Shown piece by piece: positions 30,252-39,077 of a DNA stretch of 64,000 nt. The stretch is from the NCBI RefSeq assembly GCF_003439125.1, contig NZ_QSUU01000001.1, positions 121,889 through 185,888 of the forward strand. The letters run 5' to 3'. Each line of letters starts with the position of its first letter. Within the stretch, counting starts at the first letter, position 1. The DNA comes from Collinsella sp. OM04-5. GTDB taxonomy: Bacteria; Actinomycetota; Coriobacteriia; Coriobacteriales; Coriobacteriaceae. The position numbers and the translations under genes are program-made. Below the pieces are notes generated by a model. The model saw only the letters and a program-made list of their open reading frames with translations. It was not told the DNA's origin and ran no database searches.

Positions 30252-31700
30252 TTAGCGGCGTTCGAGGACCGCTACGGTTTCGGTGTGGTCGGTGTGAGGG
30301 AACATGTCGACCGGCGTGATCTTGAGCAGGCGATAGCCTCCGTCGAGGAGCTGATGCAGGTCGCGCTCTTGAGTCACGGGGTTGCAGCTGATATAGGTGA
30401 TGCGGCGCGGCTTAAGCGCGCAGGCAGCTTCGAGGAACTCGGGCGTGGAGCCGGCGCGCGGCGGATCGATGGAAAGGACATCGACCCGCTCGTTGTTATC
30501 GGCGGCATCCAGGATGTAATCGGTGGCGTCGTCGGCCATAAACCAAGCGCTGCGGGTGAGGCCGTTGAGCTCGGCATTGCGACGTGCGTCGGCAATGCCC
30601 GCCGGGTTGCGCTCCACGCCGAGCAGCATAATGCCGATACCCTTGTTCTGGGCATCTTTAGCTGCGCAAAGACCGATGGTACCGCCGCCACAGTAGGCAT
30701 CCATGAGCACATCGCCCTGGTGCAAATCCATGCCGTCGATAGCGAGCTGATAGAGCAGCTCGGTCTGTTGCGGGTTGGTCTGATAAAACGCGGTGGGGGA
30801 GATGTCGAATTCGCAGCCGAGCAGCTGGTCGCGCATGCATTCGGCGCCATGCGCGATGCGGGTTTCCTCGCCGAGGATGGCGTTGCCGGGGCGTCCGTTG
30901 ATGTTTTGGGCGACGGTGACGATGCGCGGATCGAGTGCGGCGACAGCCTCAAAGAACTCCTGCGCATGCGGCAAGTCACGCTGAGCGGTCACGAGCGTGA
31001 CCATGACCTGGTCGGTACGCCAACCGCAGCGGACGACGGCATAGCGAAGCAAACCAAGATGCTTGTCCTCATTAAAGGCGGGAATATGCAACCGCTCAGC
31101 TTCGCGTGCGATGCCGTTGAGAATCTGACGGGCGCCTGGTGCCTCGACGGGGCATTCGGGTACGGCAACGATCTTGTGCGTGCCGCGCTCAAAGAAACCG
31201 CAACGGACAGTGCCCTCTTTGCCGGGGGCAAAGGGAGTGGCGGCCTTATGGCGAAAACCGCGCGGCGCAGGATATTTGCCCGGGTCGCCCAGGGTGACAC
31301 CCATGCCACGAATAGGATCTACAGCAATGCCCTCACGCTCACAAAGCGAAGCAAAAAGCTCCTCCATGGCAGCCTGCTTGGCGGCGAGCTGCTTCTTATA
31401 AGGACGATTGAGCGCCGTGCACCCACCGCAAGCTTTCATGATCGAACAGGGGGACTTGGGGTCCACGGCCTTACGCGCAGACGAAGCCGGATCTTTATGC
31501 GAGCGCTTGGAGCGAGTCTGAGATGCCTTATCCTCGCCTCGACGAGAGCCAGAACGCTTGGCCTTAGCCCTGCTCTTAGTCGATTTGCTTTTTGCAGCTT
31601 TAGAAGACTTGGATCTCGTAGAAGATTTCTCCTCCTTCGACCCCTCAGTCGCCTCCATCAAAGCACGACGAGCCCTACGTTCCGCACGAGATTCTGCCAT
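30252..31700 (-). CDS. 23S rRNA (uracil-5-)-methyltransferase, RlmD/TrmA family
   Basis: A 482-residue SAM-dependent RNA m5U methyltransferase. After a basic, serine/lysine-rich, probably disordered N-terminus (about residues 1-85), a 4Fe-4S motif C-x5-CGGC is seen in SPCSIMKACGGC. The catalytic part has FYQTNPQQTELLY, the SAM loop DAYCGGGTIGL, DPPRAG and the catalytic cysteine in ISCNP. TrmA lacks the Fe-S motif, so an RlmD/RlmC-type rRNA target is more likely. I take the ATG at 31700, with GGGG upstream. Confidence 0.85.
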   Translation of the reverse strand: MAESRAERRARRALMEATEGSKEEKSSTRSKSSKAAKSKSTKSRAKAKRSGSRRGEDKASQTRSKRSHKDPASSARKAVDPKSPCSIMKACGGCTALNRPYKKQLAAKQAAMEELFASLCEREGIAVDPIRGMGVTLGDPGKYPAPRGFRHKAATPFAPGKEGTVRCGFFERGTHKIVAVPECPVEAPGARQILNGIAREAERLHIPAFNEDKHLGLLRYAVVRCGWRTDQVMVTLVTAQRDLPHAQEFFEAVAALDPRIVTVAQNINGRPGNAILGEETRIAHGAECMRDQLLGCEFDISPTAFYQTNPQQTELLYQLAIDGMDLHQGDVLMDAYCGGGTIGLCAAKDAQNKGIGIMLLGVERNPAGIADARRNAELNGLTRSAWFMADDATDYILDAADNNERVDVLSIDPPRAGSTPEFLEAACALKPRRITYISCNPVTQERDLHQLLDGGYRLLKITPVDMFPHTDHTETVAVLERR

Positions 31701-31805
31701 CAATAACCCCACTAATTCATGAATTAAAGCTGCAAGTATTGTACCGTGCCAAGCCAGCAGACGATATACAAGCGGTTTAATCGTGTCAGTGATAAGTCCA
31801 ACGAC

Positions 31806-31956
31806 GTTTGCCCGGCGTGGGCGGGGAGCGGCGCGTAATTAAGTTTATCGCGAGTTCCGCACGCAAAGGAAAGCACTTAATGTGCTTTCCGTCTTGCGCA
31901 GGACTGTAGAGCAGGAAACTTAATTCCGCGCCGCTCCCCGCCCGCGCCGGGCAAAC
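31806..31956. repeat. 151-bp nested palindromic element
   Basis: Arms 31806-31846 and 31916-31956 match over 41 bases with two mismatches. The centre has its own perfect 9-bp hairpin, GGAAAGCAC-TTAAT-GTGCTTTCC (31868-31890). It occupies almost half of the 347-base gap between two divergent genes, so it cannot be a terminator for either. The rest of the gap holds only promoter-like AT-rich sequence (about 31960-32030). Confidence 0.85.
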
Positions 31957-32047
31957 CCTCCCTTGTACTTTATCTAGGTAGAGTGTATGATTCTGAACGT
32001 TACATGACTCACTTTACCTAACTAAAGTGCCATCAAGGGGGAATACC

Positions 32048-32908
32048 ATGAATACCGATATGTCTCGTCGTCAGTTTGTTGGTCTAGCCGGCTCACTCGC
32101 TACGGTTCTAGGCCTTGGCCTGGTTGGTTGCGGCGGTGGTGCTGGCAAGGGCTCCGCTGCTGGCTCTGCCGCGGCCAAGGATGTGAAGGGCGCTGCGGAG
32201 TCCAAGAAGCTCGTGGTGGGCTTTGATAAGTCCTATCCTCCGTACGGCTTTGTGGGCGACGATGGCGAGTACACCGGCTTTGACCTTGATCTTGCCAAGG
32301 CTGTTGCCGATAAGCAGGGCTGGGAGGTCAAATACGAGGCCATCGATTGGGATGCCAAGGACACGCTGCTCAACTCCGGTGCCATCAACTGCATCTGGAA
32401 CGGCTTTACCATGGAGGGTCGCGAGGACGACTACACGTTCTCCGAGCCGTACATGCTCAACGAGCAGGTGCTGGTGGTAAAGAAGGATGCGGGCATCAAG
32501 AGCTGGGACGATCTTGCCGGCAAGACCGTGATTACCCAGACCGATTCCGCTGCGCAGGATGTACTCGAGGGTGACCAGAAGGATCTGGCGGCGACGTTTG
32601 CCACGCTCGACACGATCGGCGAGTACAACACGGCCTTTATGCAGCTCGAGAGCGGCGCGGTCGATGCCGTGGCGTGCGACCTTTCGATTGCCCAGTATCA
32701 GCTTGCCGCCAAGCCCGATGCTTATACGCAGCTTGATGAGCCGCTGTCCAGCGAGCACTACGCCGTCGGCTTTAAGAAGGGCGACACCAAGTCCGCCGAC
32801 GCCGTGACCGAGTCGCTCAAGGCACTCTATGAGGACGGCACGGTCAAGGACCTGTGCGACAAGTATTCAAGCTATGGTCTTTCCTTCGACAACTGGGTGC
32901 TCAAATAG
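32048..32908 (+). CDS. Amino acid ABC transporter substrate-binding lipoprotein (Tat-type signal)
   Basis: A 286-residue family-3 solute-binding protein for a polar amino acid. The N-terminus MNTDMSRRQFVGLAG has a twin-arginine motif, and LGLVGC is a lipobox, so it is probably exported folded by Tat and then anchored by its cysteine. The mature part shows VVGFDKSYPPYGF, GFDLDLAKAVA, AINCIWNGFTM and FSEPYM, the standard binding-protein pattern. ATG 32048 follows AAGGGGGAA. Permease and ATPase genes follow on the same strand, after an unusual palindrome. Confidence 0.92.
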   Translation: MNTDMSRRQFVGLAGSLATVLGLGLVGCGGGAGKGSAAGSAAAKDVKGAAESKKLVVGFDKSYPPYGFVGDDGEYTGFDLDLAKAVADKQGWEVKYEAIDWDAKDTLLNSGAINCIWNGFTMEGREDDYTFSEPYMLNEQVLVVKKDAGIKSWDDLAGKTVITQTDSAAQDVLEGDQKDLAATFATLDTIGEYNTAFMQLESGAVDAVACDLSIAQYQLAAKPDAYTQLDEPLSSEHYAVGFKKGDTKSADAVTESLKALYEDGTVKDLCDKYSSYGLSFDNWVLK

Positions 32909-33012
32909 CGGCTTTCCCAGGCACCCGATTTTGCCGTTCAAACCGTCGCTTGCGTACATTTAGTACGCGGCGCTCCTCTTTCACGGCAAACTCGGGCACC
33001 TGGAAAACCCGC
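32908..33012. repeat. Nested palindrome inside the amino acid transporter operon
   Basis: Arms 32908-32937 and 32983-33012 match at 26 of 30 positions. The centre holds GCGTAC-ATTTA-GTACGC (32952-32968). It starts at the stop codon of the binding-protein gene and fills the gap before the permease. Confidence 0.8.
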
Positions 33013-33073
33013 TTTAGCATTGGGTTCGCTGTTCCGTTACTGTGAAAGAGAGCTTGGGTTGTCTATTCAGGTC

Positions 33074-33712
33074 ATGATGCAGATGCTTGGCCAGGGATTC
33101 TTGGTCAGCTTGCAGCTGTTTGTGCTGACGTTGCTCGGGTCGATTCCGCTGGGAATTCCCGTGGCGTTTATGCGCATGAGCAAAATTGCGCCGCTTCGCT
33201 GGATCGCGCGCATCTATATTTCGGTCATGCGCGGCACGCCGCTCATGCTACAGATGTTTGCCATCTACTTCGCCCCGTACTACGTGTTCGGCATCTCGCT
33301 CACGCCCGATTCCAAGTGGACGGCGTGCGTTGTGGCGTTCATCATCAACTACGCCGGCTACTTTGCCGAGATCTATCGCTCGGGCCTGCAGTCGATTCCG
33401 CGTGGTCAATATGAGGCCGCCGAGGTGCTGGGCTACTCGCGTCTGCAGACATTTTTGTACATCGTGATGCCGCAAGTTGCCAAACGCATTTTGCCGGCGA
33501 TGGGCAACGAGATCATCACGCTGGTCAAGGACACATCGCTGGCGTTTGCCATCGGTGTGGGGGAGATGTTCTCGACGGCCAAGGCGCTGGTTGCCTCGCA
33601 AGTGAGTATGGTGCCGTTTGCGATCGCGGCGCTGATTTACTGGGTCTTTAACTTTGTGGTCGAGATGCTGCTGGGCGCCGCCGAAAAGAAGCTGGACTAT
33701 TATCATGACTAA
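33074..33712 (+). CDS. Amino acid ABC transporter permease
   Basis: A membrane permease of the HisM/GlnP type with about five transmembrane helices. GFLVSLQLFVLTLL opens the first helix, and the coupling loop EAAEVLGYSRLQTFLYIVMPQ carries the EAA signature that contacts the ATPase. MRGTPLMLQ is the conserved family segment. The start is uncertain. ATG 33074 matches the family N-terminus but has a weak site; a TTG at 33059 after GAAAGAGAG is possible. The last 8 bases overlap the start of the ATPase gene. Confidence 0.88.
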   Translation: MMQMLGQGFLVSLQLFVLTLLGSIPLGIPVAFMRMSKIAPLRWIARIYISVMRGTPLMLQMFAIYFAPYYVFGISLTPDSKWTACVVAFIINYAGYFAEIYRSGLQSIPRGQYEAAEVLGYSRLQTFLYIVMPQVAKRILPAMGNEIITLVKDTSLAFAIGVGEMFSTAKALVASQVSMVPFAIAALIYWVFNFVVEMLLGAAEKKLDYYHD

Positions 33713-34469
33713 CTCAGTGATGAAAATCGAAAGCGCGCGTAAGGCGTTTGGCGGCAATGAGGTGCTCAAGGATATCTCACTCGAAGTCAAGCGCGGTGAG
33801 GTCGTGGCGATTATCGGGCCTTCGGGCGGCGGTAAGTCCACGCTGCTGCGCTGCGCCACGCTGCTCGAGACGCTCGATGGTGGCTCGCTCTCGTTTGGCG
33901 ACCTTGCGGTTGCGGCGGATGCGGGATCGGGTGCGGTCTATGCGAAGGGAGATGTTCCCAAGCAAGCGCGTTCGCGTTTTGGTCTGGTGTTTCAGAACTA
34001 CAACCTGTTCCCGCACTATACGGTGATGAAAAACATCACCGATGCTCCGATTCGCGTGCTCAAGCGCCCGCGTGAGCAGGCGGAGGCGCGTGCGCATGAG
34101 TTGATCGCGCAGATGGGGCTTACGGGCAATGAGAACAAGGTGCCATGTGAGCTTTCGGGCGGCCAGCAGCAGCGCGTGAGTATTGCCCGCGCCCTGGCGC
34201 TCGACCCGGAAATCTTGTTCTTTGATGAGCCGACCTCGGCGCTCGATCCCGAGTTGACGGCCGAGGTGCTGCGCGTCATTAAAGACCTCGCCGCGCAGAA
34301 TATGACGATGGTGATCGTGACCCATGCGATGCAGTTTGCGCGCGATGTTGCCGACCGCGTGGTCTTTATGGACGGCGGCCGCATTGTCGAGGAGGGTCCT
34401 GCCGAGCAGGTTATCGACCATCCGCGTGAGCAGCGCACCCGTGAGTTCTTGAGCCGTATCGAGAGCTAG
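33705..34469 (+). CDS. Amino acid ABC transporter ATP-binding protein
   Basis: A 254-residue ATPase of the GlnQ/HisP class. It has Walker A GPSGGGKST, Q-loop VFQNYNLFPH, signature LSGGQQQRVSIARAL, Walker B ILFFDEPTSALDP and H-loop VTHAM. An insert between Walker A and the Q-loop (about residues 60-90, AADAGSGAVYAKGDVPKQ) is longer than usual for this class. The ATG overlaps the permease stop (ATGACTAA), giving coupled translation. The three genes form one importer. Confidence 0.94.
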   Translation: MTNSVMKIESARKAFGGNEVLKDISLEVKRGEVVAIIGPSGGGKSTLLRCATLLETLDGGSLSFGDLAVAADAGSGAVYAKGDVPKQARSRFGLVFQNYNLFPHYTVMKNITDAPIRVLKRPREQAEARAHELIAQMGLTGNENKVPCELSGGQQQRVSIARALALDPEILFFDEPTSALDPELTAEVLRVIKDLAAQNMTMVIVTHAMQFARDVADRVVFMDGGRIVEEGPAEQVIDHPREQRTREFLSRIES

Positions 34470-34490
34470 ACTCAACTATATATTGAGATG

Positions 34491-34529
34491 AAGCCGTCGC
34501 AGGTCTTATGGTCTGCGGCGGCTTTTATT
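34491..34529 (+). terminator. Amino acid transporter operon terminator
   Basis: AAGCCGTCGCAG (34491-34502) and CTGCGGCGGCTT (34513-34524) pair with one wobble, followed by TTATTTG. Confidence 0.85.
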
Positions 34530-34766
34530 TGTATCGATGGGGTTTAATAATCCTCTCGCCTGCTCGCCCCATCCTCTCGCCGCCTGTATTCATACGTGTG
34601 CCGAAAGGTATGCATGGACAGCCGTCCGTGAGGGTAGGGTGGTGGCATAGGACATTTGGAGGGTGAGTCGGCTCGGCTGCCGACCATGCTGCTCCCGGGA
34701 CGGCACCGACCGCGAACTCTCCCCGTTGGCGTCGCGCATTGCGCGCGGCCCTGCAAGGAGGTCATC
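34530..34766 (+). promoter_or_regulatory. Upstream region of the EF-G-like gene
   Basis: 237 bases without a gene. A direct repeat of ATCCTCTCGCC near 34549 and 34572, and a small perfect hairpin GTCGGC-TCGGCT-GCCGAC (34667-34683), are visible. I see no convincing promoter boxes. AAGGAGG at 34757 sets the start of the next gene. Confidence 0.35.
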
Positions 34767-36842
34767 ATGGGTGCTCCCAAGACCGGTAACGTAAGGAACG
34801 TGGTGCTCGTAGGCCAAGGCGGGGTGGGCAAGACTTCACTCGCCGAGGCCATGCTCCACCTTTCCGGCAAGACCGCCCGCCTGGGCGGCCACGACGGCAC
34901 CAAGCCCACGCTCGACTATGACCCCGAAGAGGTCAAGCGTGCGTTTTCCATCTCGACGACCATCGCGCCGATCGACTGGAAGGGCGCTCGTATCAATGTG
35001 CTCGATGCCCCGTGCTACCCCGATTTTATCGGCGACGCCTTTGCCGCGATGAGCGTCTGCGAGACGGCCCTGTTTGTGGTCGACGCCGAGGCCGGCCCGC
35101 AGCCTACGACGGTTAAGCTCTGGTATGCCGCCGAGGATCTGCGCCTGGCGCGTGCGGTGTTCGTAAACCGCCTGTCGCGCTCCGAGGCCAGCTTTGCGAC
35201 CACAATGGACCTGCTGCAGGAGCGCTTTGGTACGCGCCTGGGCGCCGTGACTCTTCCCTGGGGCGAAGGCGAGGACTTTGACGGCATCATCGACCTGGTG
35301 CGCATGAAGGCGCGCCACTGCAACGGCGCCGAGGCCGTTGAGTCGGAGATTCCCGAGGAGTATCGTGCCCAGGCCGAGGAGGCCCATGACCATCTGTGCG
35401 AGCTGGTGGCCGAGGCCGACGACGAACTGATGATGAAGTACTTGGAAGGCGAGGAGACGCTGACGCAGGAGGAGCTTGAAGGCCTGCTGTCGAAGGCGAT
35501 TGCCGAGCGCATCTTTGTGCCGGTCTTTGCGGGCGATTGCATTAAGGAGCAGGGCGTCAACTCGCTGATGGACGACATCGCGACGTACTTCCCGGCGCCG
35601 ACCGACTACGGCGAGATGCCGCTCATCGACGGCGATTCGCTTAAGATCTCGAGTGACGATGACCGTCCGGTGGCGTTTGTGTTTAAGACGCTGGCCGATC
35701 CGCAGCAGGGTCGCATCAGCTTTATCAAGGTGCTGACGGGTACGCTTGAGCCGGGTCTTGAGCTGATCAACGCGCGCACGCGCAAGGGCGACCGTCTGGC
35801 TCACCTGTATGTGATGTGCGGTCGCGACATGACCGAGGTCGGTCACGCCTATGCCGGCGACATCATCGTGGCGCCCAAGCTGGCGGCCGAGACGGGCGAT
35901 ACGCTCTCCATTACCGGTAAAGTCGAGGCTGCTGCGTTTAAGTTCCCCAACTCGCAGTATCGTATCGCCATCGAGGCCGAGAATCGCGGCGACGAAGAGA
36001 AGCTCTACACGTTTATCGAGAAGGCCTGCAAGGCTGATCCGACCATGAGCATCGACCGCGACGAGGAGACCGGCCAGACCATTATCTCCGCCGTTGGTGA
36101 GGCGCAGGTTTCAGTGCTGCTCAACCGTCTGGAGGACCGCACCAAGGTCGTGGCCAAGAGCGTGCCGATCCGCATTCCGTATCGCGAGACCATTCGCCGT
36201 ACGGCAAGTGCCCAGGGCCGCCACAAGAAGCAGACCGGCGGCGCCGGTCAGTACGGCGACTGCTGGCTGCGCGTGGAGCCGCTCATTGGGCCCGACGGCA
36301 CGAGCGATGGCTATGAGTTTGTGGACGAGGTCGTGGGCGGCCGCATTCCGCGCTCGCTGATCCCCGCCGTGGACAAGGGCGTCCAGGAGACCATGAAGGA
36401 CGGCATCATTGCCGGCTATCCGCTCACGGGCATTCGCGTGGCTGTGTACGACGGCTCGTATCACAGCGTCGACTCCAACGAGATGGCGTTCCGCGCGGCG
36501 GCTCGCATCGGCCTGCGCAAGGCATGTGCCGATGCCGACCCGGTGGTGCTGGAGCCCATCGAGGAAATCACGGTGACTATTCCCGAGAGCTACGCCGGCG
36601 CCGTGATGGGCGACATCTCGGCCTCGCGCGGTCGCGTGACGGGTATGGAGACCGATGAGCGCGGCGACACCGTGGTCATTGCCCAGGCGCCGCTGGCCGA
36701 GCTGACGGATTACTCGACGCGCCTGCGCTCTATCACGCGCGGCACGGGCGACTTTACCATGAAGCCCGCTGGCTACGAGCAGGTGCCTTATGACGTTCAG
36801 GCCAAGCTGGTCGAGCGCTATGAGGAGGGCCGCGCTAAGTAG
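34767..36842 (+). CDS. Divergent elongation factor G paralogue with degenerate GTPase motifs
   Basis: A 691-residue protein with the complete EF-G domain order: G domain, domain II, then III-V ending in an EF-G C-terminal fold (PIEEITVTIPESYAGAVMGDISASRGRVTGME). The P-loop GQGGVGKT (16-23) is intact. Motif G3, normally DTPGH, reads DAPCY (80-84). Motif G4, normally NKxD, reads NRLS (134-137). The glycine, the catalytic histidine and the guanine-specifying aspartate are therefore all missing. The housekeeping fusA must be elsewhere. It may be a ribosome-associated factor with altered nucleotide use, akin to FusA2/EF-G2 proteins. ATG 34767 has AAGGAGG. Confidence 0.88.
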   Translation: MGAPKTGNVRNVVLVGQGGVGKTSLAEAMLHLSGKTARLGGHDGTKPTLDYDPEEVKRAFSISTTIAPIDWKGARINVLDAPCYPDFIGDAFAAMSVCETALFVVDAEAGPQPTTVKLWYAAEDLRLARAVFVNRLSRSEASFATTMDLLQERFGTRLGAVTLPWGEGEDFDGIIDLVRMKARHCNGAEAVESEIPEEYRAQAEEAHDHLCELVAEADDELMMKYLEGEETLTQEELEGLLSKAIAERIFVPVFAGDCIKEQGVNSLMDDIATYFPAPTDYGEMPLIDGDSLKISSDDDRPVAFVFKTLADPQQGRISFIKVLTGTLEPGLELINARTRKGDRLAHLYVMCGRDMTEVGHAYAGDIIVAPKLAAETGDTLSITGKVEAAAFKFPNSQYRIAIEAENRGDEEKLYTFIEKACKADPTMSIDRDEETGQTIISAVGEAQVSVLLNRLEDRTKVVAKSVPIRIPYRETIRRTASAQGRHKKQTGGAGQYGDCWLRVEPLIGPDGTSDGYEFVDEVVGGRIPRSLIPAVDKGVQETMKDGIIAGYPLTGIRVAVYDGSYHSVDSNEMAFRAAARIGLRKACADADPVVLEPIEEITVTIPESYAGAVMGDISASRGRVTGMETDERGDTVVIAQAPLAELTDYSTRLRSITRGTGDFTMKPAGYEQVPYDVQAKLVERYEEGRAK

Positions 36843-36877
36843 CGTGTGGTTTTGCCTGCAATGTGGGTGCTGACGAA

Positions 36878-36910
36878 AAGGCCGCCCTGGGTAACCGGGG
36901 CGGCCTTATT
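36878..36910 (+). terminator. Terminator of the EF-G-like gene
   Basis: AAGGCCGCCCTGG-GTAA-CCGGGGCGGCCTT, a 13-bp stem with one wobble, then ATTT. Confidence 0.8.
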
Positions 36911-36946
36911 TGATCCCTTGGGGACGGAGGAAAACGGATCATTTTT
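36910..36946. repeat. GGGGACGG-core hairpin with T run
   Basis: TGATCC and GGATCA flank a loop with CTTGGGGACGGAGGAAAAC, followed by TTTTTTGG. It lies between convergent genes and resembles the GGGACAG-core hairpins elsewhere in the window. Confidence 0.45.
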
Positions 36947-36971
36947 TGGGTTACGGGCGGCGCGGTCGGCA

Positions 36972-37937
36972 CTAGTCTCCGGATGCCTGGTTGCGGCCGG
37001 TGGCGTAGTCGATCTGCACGTGCGGCTGCAGGTTGTAGCAGTACACGTGGAAGCACAGGGTTTTGCCGTGGTCCTCGATCGATTGTGCTTCCAGACGAAT
37101 GCCACGACAGACGAGCTCCTCCTCGTTGTACATAGGCGTGACGCGATAGAGCACGTGGTTGCCCGTGTCGCGGACGTAGTCGAGGATCTGCTCTTCAAAC
37201 GGCAGCATGCCCGTCTCGTTGAGATAGCGCGTGCCGGTGAGGAGATTCTTGCGGTTGGCGTTTTCGCCGCAGAGTGACCAGGCGATGAGGTGGCAGCGGT
37301 TGTAGAGGCTCTGGCCTGGAATAAAGTCGTAGCGCTGCTGGTGCCAACCGGCAGGATGGATACGCGAGATATCGCCGCGCTTGCCCTGACCGAGCGATTC
37401 GGGGCCCACGCAGGCGAGCGCCTTGCGAGTGCGGCCCAGGCTGTCGAGCTTGGAGAATTTCTTAAAGCAGCCCTCTTCGGTGGCACGATCGTATTCATCG
37501 AGTGTGAATGACGGCGTGCCGAGCGGGTGCGTGCTGTCGGCGCGAAGGGCAACGTAGGGGTTGCCGGCGTAGTCTGGAATGCTGCTGAGATAAACACCGC
37601 GGGCGCGGTTGAGGTCGGGGTTTTCTACCTCGTCGATGGGGGCGGCGGCGCTGTCTGTGGAAGCGTCGTCGCCGGTGTCGGTTGCGACGGAATCGGAGCC
37701 ATTGCCGGAGTCCTCGGAGCTCGCTGTTCCCGATTCGAGCCGGGCGACCAAGTCCGCTTCGTCGTCGGTACGGCTGGGACTCTCGTTTTGCTTCTCGGCC
37801 AGAGTCGCCGCCTGCTCATCACTTTGCGGCGACAGCAACTTGGGCGCCCCATCGAGCGATCCCGTAAACAGCGCAAACCCCAGCACCACGGCGGTGCCGA
37901 TGGAAAGTGCTTGCTTGTAGGCGGACTTGCGCGACAT
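36972..37937 (-). CDS. Secreted or membrane-anchored DNA/RNA non-specific endonuclease
   Basis: A 321-residue nuclease of the NucA/EndA-related beta-beta-alpha metal group. The N-terminus (MSRKSAYKQ then a hydrophobic stretch to about residue 28) is a signal or anchor. Residues 35-105 are a low-complexity acidic, Ser/Asp-rich linker. The catalytic region shows YNRCHLIAW followed by NRKNLLTGTRYLN, the NRxH variant of the DRGH motif with the downstream metal-binding asparagine. Likely jobs are nucleic acid scavenging or DNA processing at the cell surface. The ATG follows AGGAG. Confidence 0.85.
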   Translation of the reverse strand: MSRKSAYKQALSIGTAVVLGFALFTGSLDGAPKLLSPQSDEQAATLAEKQNESPSRTDDEADLVARLESGTASSEDSGNGSDSVATDTGDDASTDSAAAPIDEVENPDLNRARGVYLSSIPDYAGNPYVALRADSTHPLGTPSFTLDEYDRATEEGCFKKFSKLDSLGRTRKALACVGPESLGQGKRGDISRIHPAGWHQQRYDFIPGQSLYNRCHLIAWSLCGENANRKNLLTGTRYLNETGMLPFEEQILDYVRDTGNHVLYRVTPMYNEEELVCRGIRLEAQSIEDHGKTLCFHVYCYNLQPHVQIDYATGRNQASGD

Positions 37938-38066
37938 TGAGGCTCCTGGATGGACGGTTGGGAATCTACCAGTCTAGCAGGAGCCGGCAGAGGCCGTTCT
38001 GTCGAACAAATACTTAAGATTTGGGACAAACGCTACTGGTTCATTTGCTTCATATTTGACGTATGG

Positions 38067-39077
38067 CTAGATCGAGGTGGAGTCGAGCCAGTTGAGCTTG
38101 CACTCGAGAATGCGCTGCTCGCCGGGTTGGCTGCTGCCATCAAGCAAGGCGAGCAGCATCTCGGCCGCCTCCCTGCCTTCCTGGTCGACGGGCTCGATGA
38201 TCGTGGAGACGGTCGGCGTGGTGAGGTTGGTCCAGTCTTCGCAGTTGAGTCCCAAAAGACCTATTTGCTGCGGAAGTAGATGGGCCATGGGTTGGAGGGC
38301 CTTGTAGACACGGGGAAGCGCCCATTGGTTTTGTACGAAGATGAGCGTGCGCTTGGCGGGGTTGAACTTGTATTTAAAGTATTCGGTAAGCTCGTTGATT
38401 GACGGCTTGTTGTGATCGATGGGGATGGCTTTGTAGAGCTGCCCATTCGCGGCCAATGCCTCGGCATATCCCTGAAAACGTTCCATGCGAGTGCGCATTT
38501 CGGTCATGTTGGCGGCGATGGAAAAGAAGTCTTCGTAGCCGGCGTCGAGAAGCGCCTGCGTGGCATTGTACACGCCGTCGTAGAGGTTGGTTTTGATCCA
38601 GCTGGTGCCTGGGCTGTAGATGGCCGCGTCAAAAAAGACGACGGGCTTGCCGGCGCGCTTGATGCGGTCGTGGACTGCCTTGAAATTTGCCGTGGGCTGG
38701 ATGATAAAACCATCGACGCCCAGTGAGAGCATTTTGTCGACATACATGAGCTCGGTCTCGGGGTTAAAGTTGCTCGTGCAAACGACCGTCTGGTAGCCCG
38801 CGGGGAGCATGACCTGCTCCATGCCGTTGAGGACGAGGCCCGCCCATTTGTTGGTGTTATCCAAGATGATGATGGCGATGACGTGGGTCTGCTTGCCGGT
38901 GAGCGTTTGCGCTTGGGCGTTGGGAACGTATCCGAGTTCCTTGATGACGCGCGCAATCTTTGCCTGCGTCTTCTCGCTAAGCTTTTCTCGTTTGTCGTTG
39001 AGGTAATACGAGACGCTTGCCGTCGAGGTTCCCGCCTCTCGAGCGACGTCTGCGATCGTAACGCGCTGTTTTGCCAC
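38067..39077 (-). CDS. LacI-family transcriptional regulator of the adjacent sugar operon
   Basis: A 336-residue LacI/GalR repressor. The N-terminal helix-turn-helix and hinge read VTIADVAREAGTSTASVSYYLN then GYVPNAQAQTLTG. A periplasmic-binding-protein-like sugar sensor fills the rest. The start is GTG at 39077, fixed by AAGGAG five bases upstream, although the frame is open for 22 more codons. It is transcribed away from the PTS operon across a 415-base divergent gap, the usual layout for a repressor controlling its neighbour. The effector is unknown. Confidence 0.92.
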   Translation of the reverse strand: MAKQRVTIADVAREAGTSTASVSYYLNDKREKLSEKTQAKIARVIKELGYVPNAQAQTLTGKQTHVIAIIILDNTNKWAGLVLNGMEQVMLPAGYQTVVCTSNFNPETELMYVDKMLSLGVDGFIIQPTANFKAVHDRIKRAGKPVVFFDAAIYSPGTSWIKTNLYDGVYNATQALLDAGYEDFFSIAANMTEMRTRMERFQGYAEALAANGQLYKAIPIDHNKPSINELTEYFKYKFNPAKRTLIFVQNQWALPRVYKALQPMAHLLPQQIGLLGLNCEDWTNLTTPTVSTIIEPVDQEGREAAEMLLALLDGSSQPGEQRILECKLNWLDSTSI

